Source of the DNA: Holosporales bacterium
GTDB lineage: Bacteria > Pseudomonadota > Alphaproteobacteria > BNTO01
Length of the DNA stretch: 17,584 bases
NCBI GenBank assembly: GCA_031270515.1
Contig: JAISXM010000024.1
Coordinates: 1 to 17,584, forward strand
Direction of reading: 5' to 3'
A model generated the notes under the pieces. That model saw only the letters and a program-made list of their open reading frames with translations. It was not told the origin of the DNA and searched no databases. The position numbers and the translations under genes were made by a program. Positions 5,314-12,167 of the stretch are shown one piece after another. Within the stretch, counting starts at the first letter, position 1. The number at the start of each line of letters is the position of its first letter.

Positions 5314-7878
5314 CTAATACGCTGTATAGCTTATTCGCGAAAAGTCCGCCAACGTGCCATACATGCGCAGCACGCGTCTCAACATAACGCGGCGGTTTGC
5401 GCGAACTGCAGCATTGTCGCAATTGATTTGCACCGCATCAAACATGCGGTCAAACGCCCCCCTCATAGACGCAATGTGCGCCATCACATTGGTATAGTCC
5501 TCCAATGTATACGAGCTCTCAGGGGCAAGTCCGCCAGAAAAGAAGTCGTGTCCTTTTGCGCCGCATGCGACAAGCGCTTCATATGCCGCTAGCTCTTCAG
5601 GACATTCGAATAAATCAGGAATAATTGATTCGGGGGCACTTGAAGCAGGAACGTCGGGGGCATTTGACTTGGGCATGTCTGGGGCATTTAAAGCCGAAGC
5701 ATTGGATGCATTTGAATCAACTCCATCAAGCGCGTCCATGCATTTTCGCCCCAGAAACTCCGCGGGCACGTCACTTTGCAATAGCCCAGATACTCGCGCA
5801 TATAACTGCATGAGGTCAGGCTGCGAGTTCTCCAAGTAACGCTGAATAGCACTCGCCCTTATAAACAGGTCTCGAATATCCAAAATCGCCGTATGTTTAC
5901 ACACGTTAGATGCGCCACTGACTTCAGCCAATTGCCGCTGCCCCCACGCCATCACGCTTTGCACAACGTCATAGCGCAGAGCCTTTCGCTCCCGAAGATA
6001 AACCTCCAAGCGTTCGTATATAAACGCCACTAATTCATTAAAAGTTTTGCACTTATTTATATCCAAAAATTCCGCGTAATTATCCAACGCGACATGAAAC
6101 ATCGAATCCAAGTCCATCTGCACACACTCAATTGATATGCGCACGATCCCCAACGCTGCCCGCCTCAGCGCATACGGATCCTTCGAGCCCGTCGGCTTTA
6201 TCCCTACGCCAAAAAAGCCCGCCAGCGTGTCGACCCGATCCGCGACCGCGAGTTTTGCGCCTTCCTCCGTCGTGGGCAAACGATTCCCGTGCCCCTTATA
6301 GTGGTCCGCAATCGCCTGCGCGACGTTAGGTGGCTCCCCTTGCGCCGAGGCATAATGCGCCCCCATGATGCCCTGCAGCTCATCAAACTCCCCGACCATA
6401 TTGGACACCAGGTCCAGCTTACAAAGGGCCGCAGCTCGGTCTATGTCGGGGGCCAACTTGCGCAGGCGCTGCACTTTTTGCCCGAGGGAGCCCAACTTCT
6501 CGTGAAAAATTATGCTGTCGAGTTTGTGGGCGTTGGCATCCATTGGGGCTTTGAGGTCCTCCTGGTAGAAGAACATCGCATCGCTCAAGCGGGCTCTTAG
6601 GACGTTGCTAAATCCGCGACTCATTATTTCATTCGCGGGTTTGTTTGATATTGCGATGTAATATGGGGCGATTGTTTTAGTCTCTGAGTCGGAAGATGTC
6701 GATGCAATGCTATTGGAATGTGTAGATACAATACTACTGGAAGATGTAGACGCAATGTTATTTGAATACTTCGAATCAATGCTATTGCCTTCTTCTGGGC
6801 ATAGTTCGTCTGAATGTTTCGGAGTGCGTCGAATCGAAAAATACTTTTGGTGTACTTTCATCGACGTTATTAATACCTCTGCGGGGAGGCGCATATATTC
6901 GTCGTCAATACGTCCTAATATAACGAATGGATAGTCAACCAGCCCAGTGACTTCATCCAACAGAGCCTGGTCCAGGTTTACGGTAAGTTTATCCGCTGTA
7001 TCATTAATGCCCTCTGCTGCATTTTGGATATTCTCAGCTGTATTCAAAATTTCCTTTGCTGTATCTTTAATACTATTTGATGAATTCTGCAGAGATTGCA
7101 ACGATTGCTGACATGCCGCGACTATGCAGCGCTGGCGCTCATCGAAATCGACAAGGACGCCATGCTCCCGCAGCGCGCGCACGTAATGCTCGAACGATTG
7201 GATTTGAATTTTTGTGCCCGCATGAGAAATCGCATCTGCCGTGGAAATGCCCCACTCGGGTATATTGAAAAGGATTGGCGTATCTCCCCATAACACAAAT
7301 ACAGAGCGAACGGGACGTACCCATGGGGAGCTGTGACGATAGGATGGGAGCAAGGGCGAGGATGAGGGCGAGGGCGAGGACGATGATGGTAAGGATGATG
7401 GCGAGGGCGACGACGAAGGCGACGGCGATAAATCACTTTCGTTCCGCGGCTCAGTCGCAATACTCCACCGCATAGACGTTGGCCAGGACATTTCTCGCGT
7501 AAATGACGCAAATACAGCGGGGATCTGGTCCACGAACTGAACTGGCGGAACCGTTATCGATGCATAAAGGTACCCTCCCTTCGTGAGCAGATCACTGCGC
7601 GCAACATTATTGGCGGCCAGAAAGCCATCGACCGCGGAGGCGGGGGCGCCAACCTTTGGGCCGCGCTTTTCCACAACAAAGGCCGGCGATGACGGTTCAA
7701 TCCCGTCGACGCACACACATAGGCGGCGTGGGGCGCACGTGGCGTAAACCTTGGCGTGGGTGACATTGGCGTCCGTCAATACTTTGGAGATTACTTCTGC
7801 CGCTCTCGTGCATGCGGATTTCTGCATTTTTGCGGGAATCTCTTCGCTTGAGATTTCAAAGAAAAACGTCTTGGCCAT
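5314..7878 (-). CDS. glyS: Glycyl-tRNA synthetase beta subunit with four low-complexity insertions
   Basis: GlyS pairs with GlyQ in the alpha2beta2 enzyme that charges tRNA-Gly; the beta chain binds tRNA. The start is ATG at 7878 (M-A-K-T-F-F-F-E-I-S-S-E-E-I-P), preceded by GAGGAAT. Clear family blocks are P-A-K-M-Q-K-S-A, the HD-like region F-H-E-K-L-G-S-L-G…M-V-G-E-F-D-E-L-Q-G-I-M-G, K-P-T-G-S-K-D-P-Y-A-L-R-R-A-A-L-G, and the C-terminal anticodon-binding end A-D-F-S-R-I. It has 854 codons, against about 690 usual for the family. The excess sits in four in-frame insertions: a Ser/Pro tract (7340-7430), heptads (6995-7099), a Ser-rich 8-residue repeat (6692-6787) and an N-A-P repeat (5632-5727). 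The frame is open and family blocks survive between insertions, so I think it is functional. It lies 83 bp downstream of glyQ, likely in one operon. Confidence 0.96.
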   Translation of the reverse strand: MAKTFFFEISSEEIPAKMQKSACTRAAEVISKVLTDANVTHAKVYATCAPRRLCVCVDGIEPSSPAFVVEKRGPKVGAPASAVDGFLAANNVARSDLLTKGGYLYASITVPPVQFVDQIPAVFASFTREMSWPTSMRWSIATEPRNESDLSPSPSSSPSPSSLPSSSSPSPSSSPLLPSYRHSSPWVRPVRSVFVLWGDTPILFNIPEWGISTADAISHAGTKIQIQSFEHYVRALREHGVLVDFDERQRCIVAACQQSLQSLQNSSNSIKDTAKEILNTAENIQNAAEGINDTADKLTVNLDQALLDEVTGLVDYPFVILGRIDDEYMRLPAEVLITSMKVHQKYFSIRRTPKHSDELCPEEGNSIDSKYSNNIASTSSSSIVSTHSNSIASTSSDSETKTIAPYYIAISNKPANEIMSRGFSNVLRARLSDAMFFYQEDLKAPMDANAHKLDSIIFHEKLGSLGQKVQRLRKLAPDIDRAAALCKLDLVSNMVGEFDELQGIMGAHYASAQGEPPNVAQAIADHYKGHGNRLPTTEEGAKLAVADRVDTLAGFFGVGIKPTGSKDPYALRRAALGIVRISIECVQMDLDSMFHVALDNYAEFLDINKCKTFNELVAFIYERLEVYLRERKALRYDVVQSVMAWGQRQLAEVSGASNVCKHTAILDIRDLFIRASAIQRYLENSQPDLMQLYARVSGLLQSDVPAEFLGRKCMDALDGVDSNASNASALNAPDMPKSNAPDVPASSAPESIIPDLFECPEELAAYEALVACGAKGHDFFSGGLAPESSYTLEDYTNVMAHIASMRGAFDRMFDAVQINCDNAAVRANRRVMLRRVLRMYGTLADFSRISYTAY
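5632..5727 (-). repeat. 24-bp tandem repeat in glyS, four units
   Basis: Units at 5632, 5656, 5680 and 5704 share GGGGGCATTTGA-like starts on the plus strand. They encode 8-residue units such as D-M-P-K-S-N-A-P and D-V-P-A-S-S-A-P. This segment lies near the C-terminal domain and has no equivalent in ordinary GlyS as I know the family. Confidence 0.85.
6692..6787 (-). repeat. 24-bp tandem repeat in glyS, four units (Ser-rich)
   Basis: Units at 6692, 6716, 6740 and 6764 have the plus-strand form GAAGATGTxGATGCAATGCT-like. They encode N-S-I-D-S-K-Y-S, N-N-I-A-S-T-S-S, S-S-I-V-S-T-H-S and N-S-I-A-S-T-S-S. The insertion splits the family block between H-Q-K-Y-F and P-Y-Y-I-A-I-S-N. Confidence 0.9.
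6995..7099 (-). repeat. 21-bp tandem repeat in glyS, four to five units (heptads)
   Basis: Units at 6995, 7016, 7037 and 7058 start with GCTGTAT or GCTGCAT on the plus strand; a fifth at 7079 is diverged. Each codes for seven residues, for example D-T-A-K-E-I-L, N-T-A-E-N-I-Q and N-A-A-E-G-I-N. The spacing suits an amphipathic helix or coiled coil. It sits just before L-D-E-V-T-G-L-V-D-Y-P. Confidence 0.9.
7340..7430 (-). repeat. Ser/Pro low-complexity tract in glyS
   Basis: The plus strand is a purine-rich run of GAGGGC-, GACGAC- and GATGATGG-type hexamers. The minus strand encodes alternating S-P and S-S-S-P over about 30 residues. It interrupts the conserved M-R-W…W-V-R-P-V-R-S segment of GlyS. 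Confidence 0.85.
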
Positions 7879-7893
7879 ATTAATTCCTCGGAA

Positions 7894-8008
7894 GCACACT
7901 ATACATAACAACGACTTTTTGCCAGCGACCTAAGCACACCGTGCGTCATAACGACTACTTGCTAGCTCGCACACCATGCCTCACAACAACCCTTCGCCAG
8001 CGATCTTA
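7894..8008 (-). repeat. Three direct repeats from the 3' end of glyQ
   Basis: Copies at 7894-7933, 7934-7968 and 7969-8008 (plus-strand starts GCACACTATACAT, GCACACCGTGCGT, GCACACCATGCCT) share most positions. The third copy codes for the GlyQ C-terminal residues R-S-L-A-K-G-C-C-E-A-W-C. The other two form the glyQ-glyS spacer. The gene's end was apparently duplicated in tandem, and the copies have diverged. Confidence 0.75.
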
Positions 8009-8816
8009 CCCTTGATATGTAGCCCGCCCGCTCCGTTGCGCTAATCATCCCCCTGGCAGTCAACAGATTAAAGTAATGATTCGCCTTCAAACACTGTTCA
8101 TATGCCGGAAGCACAACGCCCTTGCTGAGCAAAGACGCGCACTCCGCCTCGAAGTCCTTAAAATGCTGCAGCAATATATCAATAGATGCGAGCTCAAAGT
8201 TATATTTGGAAAACTCCACTTCCTGGCGCAGGCTCACATCTCTATATGTAAACTTGTCGTCCCCTGCCTTTCCGTTCCAATTTATGTCAAAGCAATTGTC
8301 GACCCCTTGTAAAAACATCGCCAGGCGCTCTAGTCCATACGTAATCTCGACAGGCACGACCTCGCACTCGATCCCTCCAACTTGCTGGAAGTACGTGTAC
8401 TGCGTGACCTCCATTCCGTCACACCAAACCTCCCATCCAAGCCCAGCCGCGCCCAAGGACGGATTCTCCCAGTCGTCCTCCACAAAACGGATGTCGTGGA
8501 CGCTCAAGTCGAGCCCAATCGCCTCAAGGCTGCGCAGGTACAGCTCCTGCGAGTCGGTGGGCGCAGGCTTTATGAATGTCTGAAACTGATAGTACAGCTG
8601 CATCCGGTTGGGATTTTCCCCATAGCGGCCATCATTCGGGCGGCGCGATGGCTGGACATATGCGGTGCGCCAAGGAGAGCGCCCCAGCGCGCGCAGCAAC
8701 GTCGCCGGATTAGAGGTCCCAGCGCCGACCTCCATGTCGTATGGCTGGATAATGACGCAGCCGTAATTGGCCCAAAACTGCTGGAGATCCAGAATCATCT
8801 GCTGAAAGGACGGCAC
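7962..8816 (-). CDS. glyQ: Glycyl-tRNA synthetase alpha subunit
   Basis: GlyQ is the catalytic class II chain that forms glycyl-adenylate from glycine and ATP. Diagnostic blocks in order are Q-P-Y-D-M-E-V-G-A-G-T, Q-P-S-R-R-P-N-D-G-R-Y-G-E-N-P-N-R, D-D-W-E-N-P-S-L-G-A-A-G-L-G-W-E-V-W and the motif near T-Y-F-Q-Q-V-G-G. These are followed by E-I-T-Y-G-L-E-R-L-A-M and a C-terminal T-E-R-A-G-Y-I-S-R-V-R-S-L-A-K. I place the start at GTG 8816 (then P-S-F-Q-Q-M-I-L-D-L-Q), which gives 284 residues, close to family length. The open frame runs 21 codons further upstream, but those residues do not look like GlyQ. GTG at 8828 and ATG further in (M-I-L-D-L-Q) are alternatives. No good ribosome binding site is visible. 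glyS follows after 83 bp. Confidence 0.96.
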   Translation of the reverse strand: MPSFQQMILDLQQFWANYGCVIIQPYDMEVGAGTSNPATLLRALGRSPWRTAYVQPSRRPNDGRYGENPNRMQLYYQFQTFIKPAPTDSQELYLRSLEAIGLDLSVHDIRFVEDDWENPSLGAAGLGWEVWCDGMEVTQYTYFQQVGGIECEVVPVEITYGLERLAMFLQGVDNCFDINWNGKAGDDKFTYRDVSLRQEVEFSKYNFELASIDILLQHFKDFEAECASLLSKGVVLPAYEQCLKANHYFNLLTARGMISATERAGYISRVRSLAKGCCEAWCAS

Positions 8817-8898
8817 AAAAAAGTCCACGCTAACACGACAATATAGACGAAGTGTTGCAAAAAAACGCGAGCAGGTCAACTTGTGGACGCTTCAATCA

Positions 8899-8941
8899 CA
8901 CGAGAGGGGCAGTCGCGGTAACGCTACTGTCTACTCTCGTG
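8899..8941 (-). promoter_or_regulatory. Stable hairpin upstream of glyQ
   Basis: CACGAGAG (8899-8906) pairs with CTCTCGTG (8934-8941). Above a small internal loop, CAGT pairs with ACTG and GCG with CGC, closed by the tetraloop GTAA (8918-8921). Read on the minus strand it lies 80 to 125 nt before the glyQ start and after the lipoprotein gene. It lacks a T run directly after it, so it is not a classical terminator. It could be a leader structure or another repeat. The remaining intergenic sequence to 9055 shows nothing else clear. Confidence 0.5.
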
Positions 8942-9055
8942 GTATAGCTAAACACCATAAAAAAACAGCAGCGCATTGCTTTAGAAACATTGTGAATGAA
9001 GCAAAGGCGGTGCCGAGTTTTCATTGTGTTTAACTATAATACAAGCGGAACAACC

Positions 9056-9589
9056 TCACCTCTGATTGAGTATATACGCGATCGTCGTAAGAGGGTCCTC
9101 CGTTTGAGGCGCGTCAGCTTGAGGCTCGCCAAGCATAGCCCCGCCAACTTGAGGTTGTCCCCTCCTTGGTGCAGCGTTCCAAAGGCTTCGGCGGAGTGAT
9201 TTTTGACACACAGAGAAAATAACCATTCTCCCTTCAGTGGTTTCGAGTCTGGGCAATATGTAAGAAGCACATTGCTCAAACTTCTTCTCAAGACTCCGCT
9301 TCACTCTTTTCTCGTCCCGAGTCAACGTCACCCTCCAAAGCTGAGCCAAGTTGATCAATTCTTTCTGACTCGGTTCTACACCAAGAATGGCGTTAATTAG
9401 AGAAATAACCCGTCCTTGGGAGCCCTCCGTAAGTACAACCCTCCCTGGGACACCTCCCATACTCTGCGGGAGGTCTGCTCCGCTTCCGCATGTGCTCAAC
9501 AACACAGAAACTAGTGCTATACCTACCATTAATCTCGGACCATTTTTAAACATTTTGGTCATAACCGCTATATTCCCGTGCGTCAACAT
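9056..9589 (-). CDS. Small putative lipoprotein of unknown function
   Basis: I choose ATG 9589, which has GGA seven bases before it; in-frame TTG 9601, ATG 9562 and ATG 9553 are alternatives. From 9553 the protein reads M-F-K-N-G-P-R-L-M-V-G-I-A-L-V-S-V-L-L-S-T-C. This is a signal peptide with a lipobox-like L-S-T-C, whose Thr at -1 is unusual. The mature domain of about 140 residues has a helical middle (E-L-I-N-L-A-Q-L-W…R-D-E-K-R-V-K-R-S-L-E-K-K-F) and a Gly/Pro/Gln-rich tail. I recognise no family. The gene follows the Sel1 gene by 50 bp and may be co-transcribed with it. Confidence 0.65.
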   Translation of the reverse strand: MLTHGNIAVMTKMFKNGPRLMVGIALVSVLLSTCGSGADLPQSMGGVPGRVVLTEGSQGRVISLINAILGVEPSQKELINLAQLWRVTLTRDEKRVKRSLEKKFEQCASYILPRLETTEGRMVIFSVCQKSLRRSLWNAAPRRGQPQVGGAMLGEPQADAPQTEDPLTTIAYILNQR

Positions 9590-9639
9590 ATTCTTATCCA
9601 ACTAACAAGCCTTATAAAGGTGCATATAACTATTTCACC

Positions 9640-11961
9640 TTAAACGCAAGTAGTTTTTTCGTGTATCAATGCAACGCACCTCTCAAGATCTTGCTCAACA
9701 CTCGCTCCGAGACTCACGCTTTCTAACAAATATCTATGAGCTAGGATTAAATCCCTTTCAACGCCTGTTCCTTCCATGTATATGCGCCCATAATACGCCA
9801 GTCCATAAGGATCGTGCTGTTCTGCGCTCAGTCTAATATAATGCACAGCTTGTTCTATGTCTAATACGCCACCATGTCCAGACAAATATAGCCAACCAAG
9901 GTTCGCATACATAGCCGGAGTGCCATAATCTTTTGCCTGTTCAAAATAATGGAACGCGTATTCATATTGTGGATCGTTCTGCGTAAAGTAATACATCCCT
10001 AACGTTATTTGGGCCTCGTGATTTCCTTCTTTTGCGCAGCGATCTAGGTGGATCTTACCCATATATTTTGAATGTGCATCATTCATCTTTATATAGTGCA
10101 TCCCCAAACGAAAATCCGCGTCACGATTGCCTTTGTCAGAGCTTTTCCTGTAGCATAGCACTGCTTTATCCATATTTTTCTTAATGCCGTGCCCTTCCTC
10201 AAGCGCTACGCCCAAACGGTAGAGTCCAAGAGCGTATCCTTGTTCGGCGCATAACGTTAAATAGTGCACAGCCATGGTAGGGTCTTCCGACCACAAGTCC
10301 TCACCACAATCGTATTGCGATACGGCATCGCCCTTGTCTGCACTATCTTGAAGGTAGTCACGCCACGTGAAACGTAGAAAATTAGGACTACTGATTGCAT
10401 AACGAGGCACATCCCGCGTGCTTAACCATTCTCCATAATAATACTGAGCTCGAGCATGTCCTGCGTTTGCGCTGATCTGGAATTGTTTGAGGACCGGTTC
10501 GGGGAAGTCACGCAAATGCATTTCCCCTTTTAGCTCACATGCGTAGACATATCGTCCTGTATAATCGTTCAACATTGCGGCAAGCGCGATTATATGAAGT
10601 ATATCATCCTCTCGAAGGAAATTGCGCAAAGATTTGCGCAAGATGTTATCTTGAGACAAACTAGCAAGCGTTACCAGCGCGGGGACAGATCCTTTATACT
10701 CGCGAGCATATATTTGTAGTGGAAAATCCCCCCTTCTATTCTCGTTGGCACACATGTCTAGTGCAAGCCGCATTAAGTTAAAATTAGGATACAATGGTAT
10801 AGAACGTACCTGAGCTAATTGGCACAGTTGTTGACATCCTTCAGATACGGATGCAATTTCGTATAGCCCAAATATAGTGCAAACCGCAGATGTGTACGGA
10901 TCACATTTAACACGTCGATGCGAATTGATTGCTGCATTCCGCAACGTTTCTGCTTCGCGGCATCCGACCATAATTAACCGCTCGAACATTTTCATTGATT
11001 GCGTCTTTGCCATAACTGCCCTATTAAATATTATTTTGGTCTTAGTAGTATCCATATAGTAACAGGAGTCACTATTGTTACTATTCAGGAGAGATACTTT
11101 GTCTAAAAATACGCTCCATCTGTGCGCGGCTGCGGCTATCTTGCAAGCGTACATATCCTGCCTGCATAAAAATGCGTCATTAAAGTCGTGTTGGAATTGG
11201 TCAGATCTTTGTGATAGCACATAACAATAGGTAATTTCCAATAAAACTTTGCGGCAATACGCATCCACGTTATGTGGCACAAGTTCGCCTTCAGATTCAG
11301 GATTAAATATAACCTGATCCACGCCGGCCAAGTAGCGCACAAAAACGGCATCAAAAAGGCGCATCATGCTTCGAATGTGTTTCAAACATTCATCGTACGC
11401 TCCGTTGTAAGCTGGCACGTTAAATATGGAAACGCTATCGTCGTAGTGTTGAAACATGTCAACCATTGCAGAAACACTTCGCATTTGTCCATTCCAAGTA
11501 AACGAAGTGTTTGGCCAAAAAGGCCATTCATTCTTACCCCAGAAAGGCCATTCGAATTTGTACCAAAACAATGCATCCGTATATACAAGCCTGGACGCAA
11601 TAAAATGTTCAAATAGACCAATAACGGTGCAATCATCTCCCCGTTGCATCCGCAAAGGCATGCCCATTCCTAGTTCGACATTTTCCCATCCTGGCTCAAA
11701 CCAATCGTTAAGATCATCTGGCGAAGGAACCCAAATAGAGCTATGATTTGCATTCCAATGTATACTACGAACATTATCCGTATTCATGGGCGCTCCGCAC
11801 ACGTTCAAAATATTCTTACAAATCAATATTTTGTCTTCGGGAGTAAGATCATTGCGAACGATTTCCCATCGCCGACCATCTGCTGGTGGGCAGTAATAGT
11901 CGGAATTCGCGCTTAAACAAGAATACGTAAACGTAAAAAAATATAGACACTTGTTGAACAT
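9640..11961 (-). CDS. Secreted Sel1-repeat protein, 773 residues
   Basis: The start at ATG 11961 has GGAG five bases upstream. A signal peptide (M-F-N-K-C-L-Y-F-F-T-F-T-Y-S-C-L-S-A) precedes the mature chain. Residues about 495-765 hold Sel1-like repeats, short TPR-like helical pairs, seen as A-x-x-G-x-x-x-A-x-x-x-L-G: C-A-E-Q-G-Y-A-L-G-L-Y-R-L-G, S-S-D-K-G-N-R-D-A-D-F-R-L-G and C-A-K-E-G-N-H-E-A-Q-I-T-L-G. Sel1 proteins are protein-binding scaffolds, common among exported and effector proteins of intracellular bacteria. The first 490 residues match no family I know. They include G-D-D-C-T-V-I-G-L-F, echoed in the 397-residue protein, and a small duplication E-W-P-F-W-G-K-N-E-W-P-F-W. The gene is divergent from the S41 gene. 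Confidence 0.88.
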   Translation of the reverse strand: MFNKCLYFFTFTYSCLSANSDYYCPPADGRRWEIVRNDLTPEDKILICKNILNVCGAPMNTDNVRSIHWNANHSSIWVPSPDDLNDWFEPGWENVELGMGMPLRMQRGDDCTVIGLFEHFIASRLVYTDALFWYKFEWPFWGKNEWPFWPNTSFTWNGQMRSVSAMVDMFQHYDDSVSIFNVPAYNGAYDECLKHIRSMMRLFDAVFVRYLAGVDQVIFNPESEGELVPHNVDAYCRKVLLEITYCYVLSQRSDQFQHDFNDAFLCRQDMYACKIAAAAHRWSVFLDKVSLLNSNNSDSCYYMDTTKTKIIFNRAVMAKTQSMKMFERLIMVGCREAETLRNAAINSHRRVKCDPYTSAVCTIFGLYEIASVSEGCQQLCQLAQVRSIPLYPNFNLMRLALDMCANENRRGDFPLQIYAREYKGSVPALVTLASLSQDNILRKSLRNFLREDDILHIIALAAMLNDYTGRYVYACELKGEMHLRDFPEPVLKQFQISANAGHARAQYYYGEWLSTRDVPRYAISSPNFLRFTWRDYLQDSADKGDAVSQYDCGEDLWSEDPTMAVHYLTLCAEQGYALGLYRLGVALEEGHGIKKNMDKAVLCYRKSSDKGNRDADFRLGMHYIKMNDAHSKYMGKIHLDRCAKEGNHEAQITLGMYYFTQNDPQYEYAFHYFEQAKDYGTPAMYANLGWLYLSGHGGVLDIEQAVHYIRLSAEQHDPYGLAYYGRIYMEGTGVERDLILAHRYLLESVSLGASVEQDLERCVALIHEKTTCV

Positions 11962-12011
11962 GGTCGCTCCTAGAATACACAGTGAGTTATTAAAATAGGT
12001 GATCGTAGATC

Positions 12012-12049
12012 ATACTAAGGATAGTATCAGGTGTTTCGTAGCTAGTCAA
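12012..12049 (-). promoter_or_regulatory. Promoter of the Sel1 gene with an overlapping dyad
   Basis: On the minus strand TTGACT (12044-12049) and TACTAT (12021-12026) are separated by 17 bases, a good sigma-70 match. ATACTA-AGGA-TAGTAT (12012-12027) is a perfect dyad covering the -10 box, as an operator would. Transcription would start near 12014, about 50 nt before the ATG. For the divergent S41 gene a weaker TACTAT with a poor -35 lies near 12136. Confidence 0.5.
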
Positions 12050-12167
12050 CAAAAATACGAGTATTCGCGCAATTTAGAAATATCTTCTTCTGCAATTTAG
12101 TTGTTTCGAATATTGATGCGAACGTGTACTATTTGGTATCGGCCCTAATGTTATAGGCCTAATCCTG

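Noticed and set aside
5086..5592. Plus-strand ORF of 168 codons across the palindromic element and the end of glyS
   Set aside because: It translates the hairpin units and then the antisense of glyS. No family features or ribosome binding site.
8122..8846. Plus-strand ORFs opposite glyQ (about 150 codons each)
   Set aside because: glyQ on the minus strand has all family motifs. These are shadow frames.
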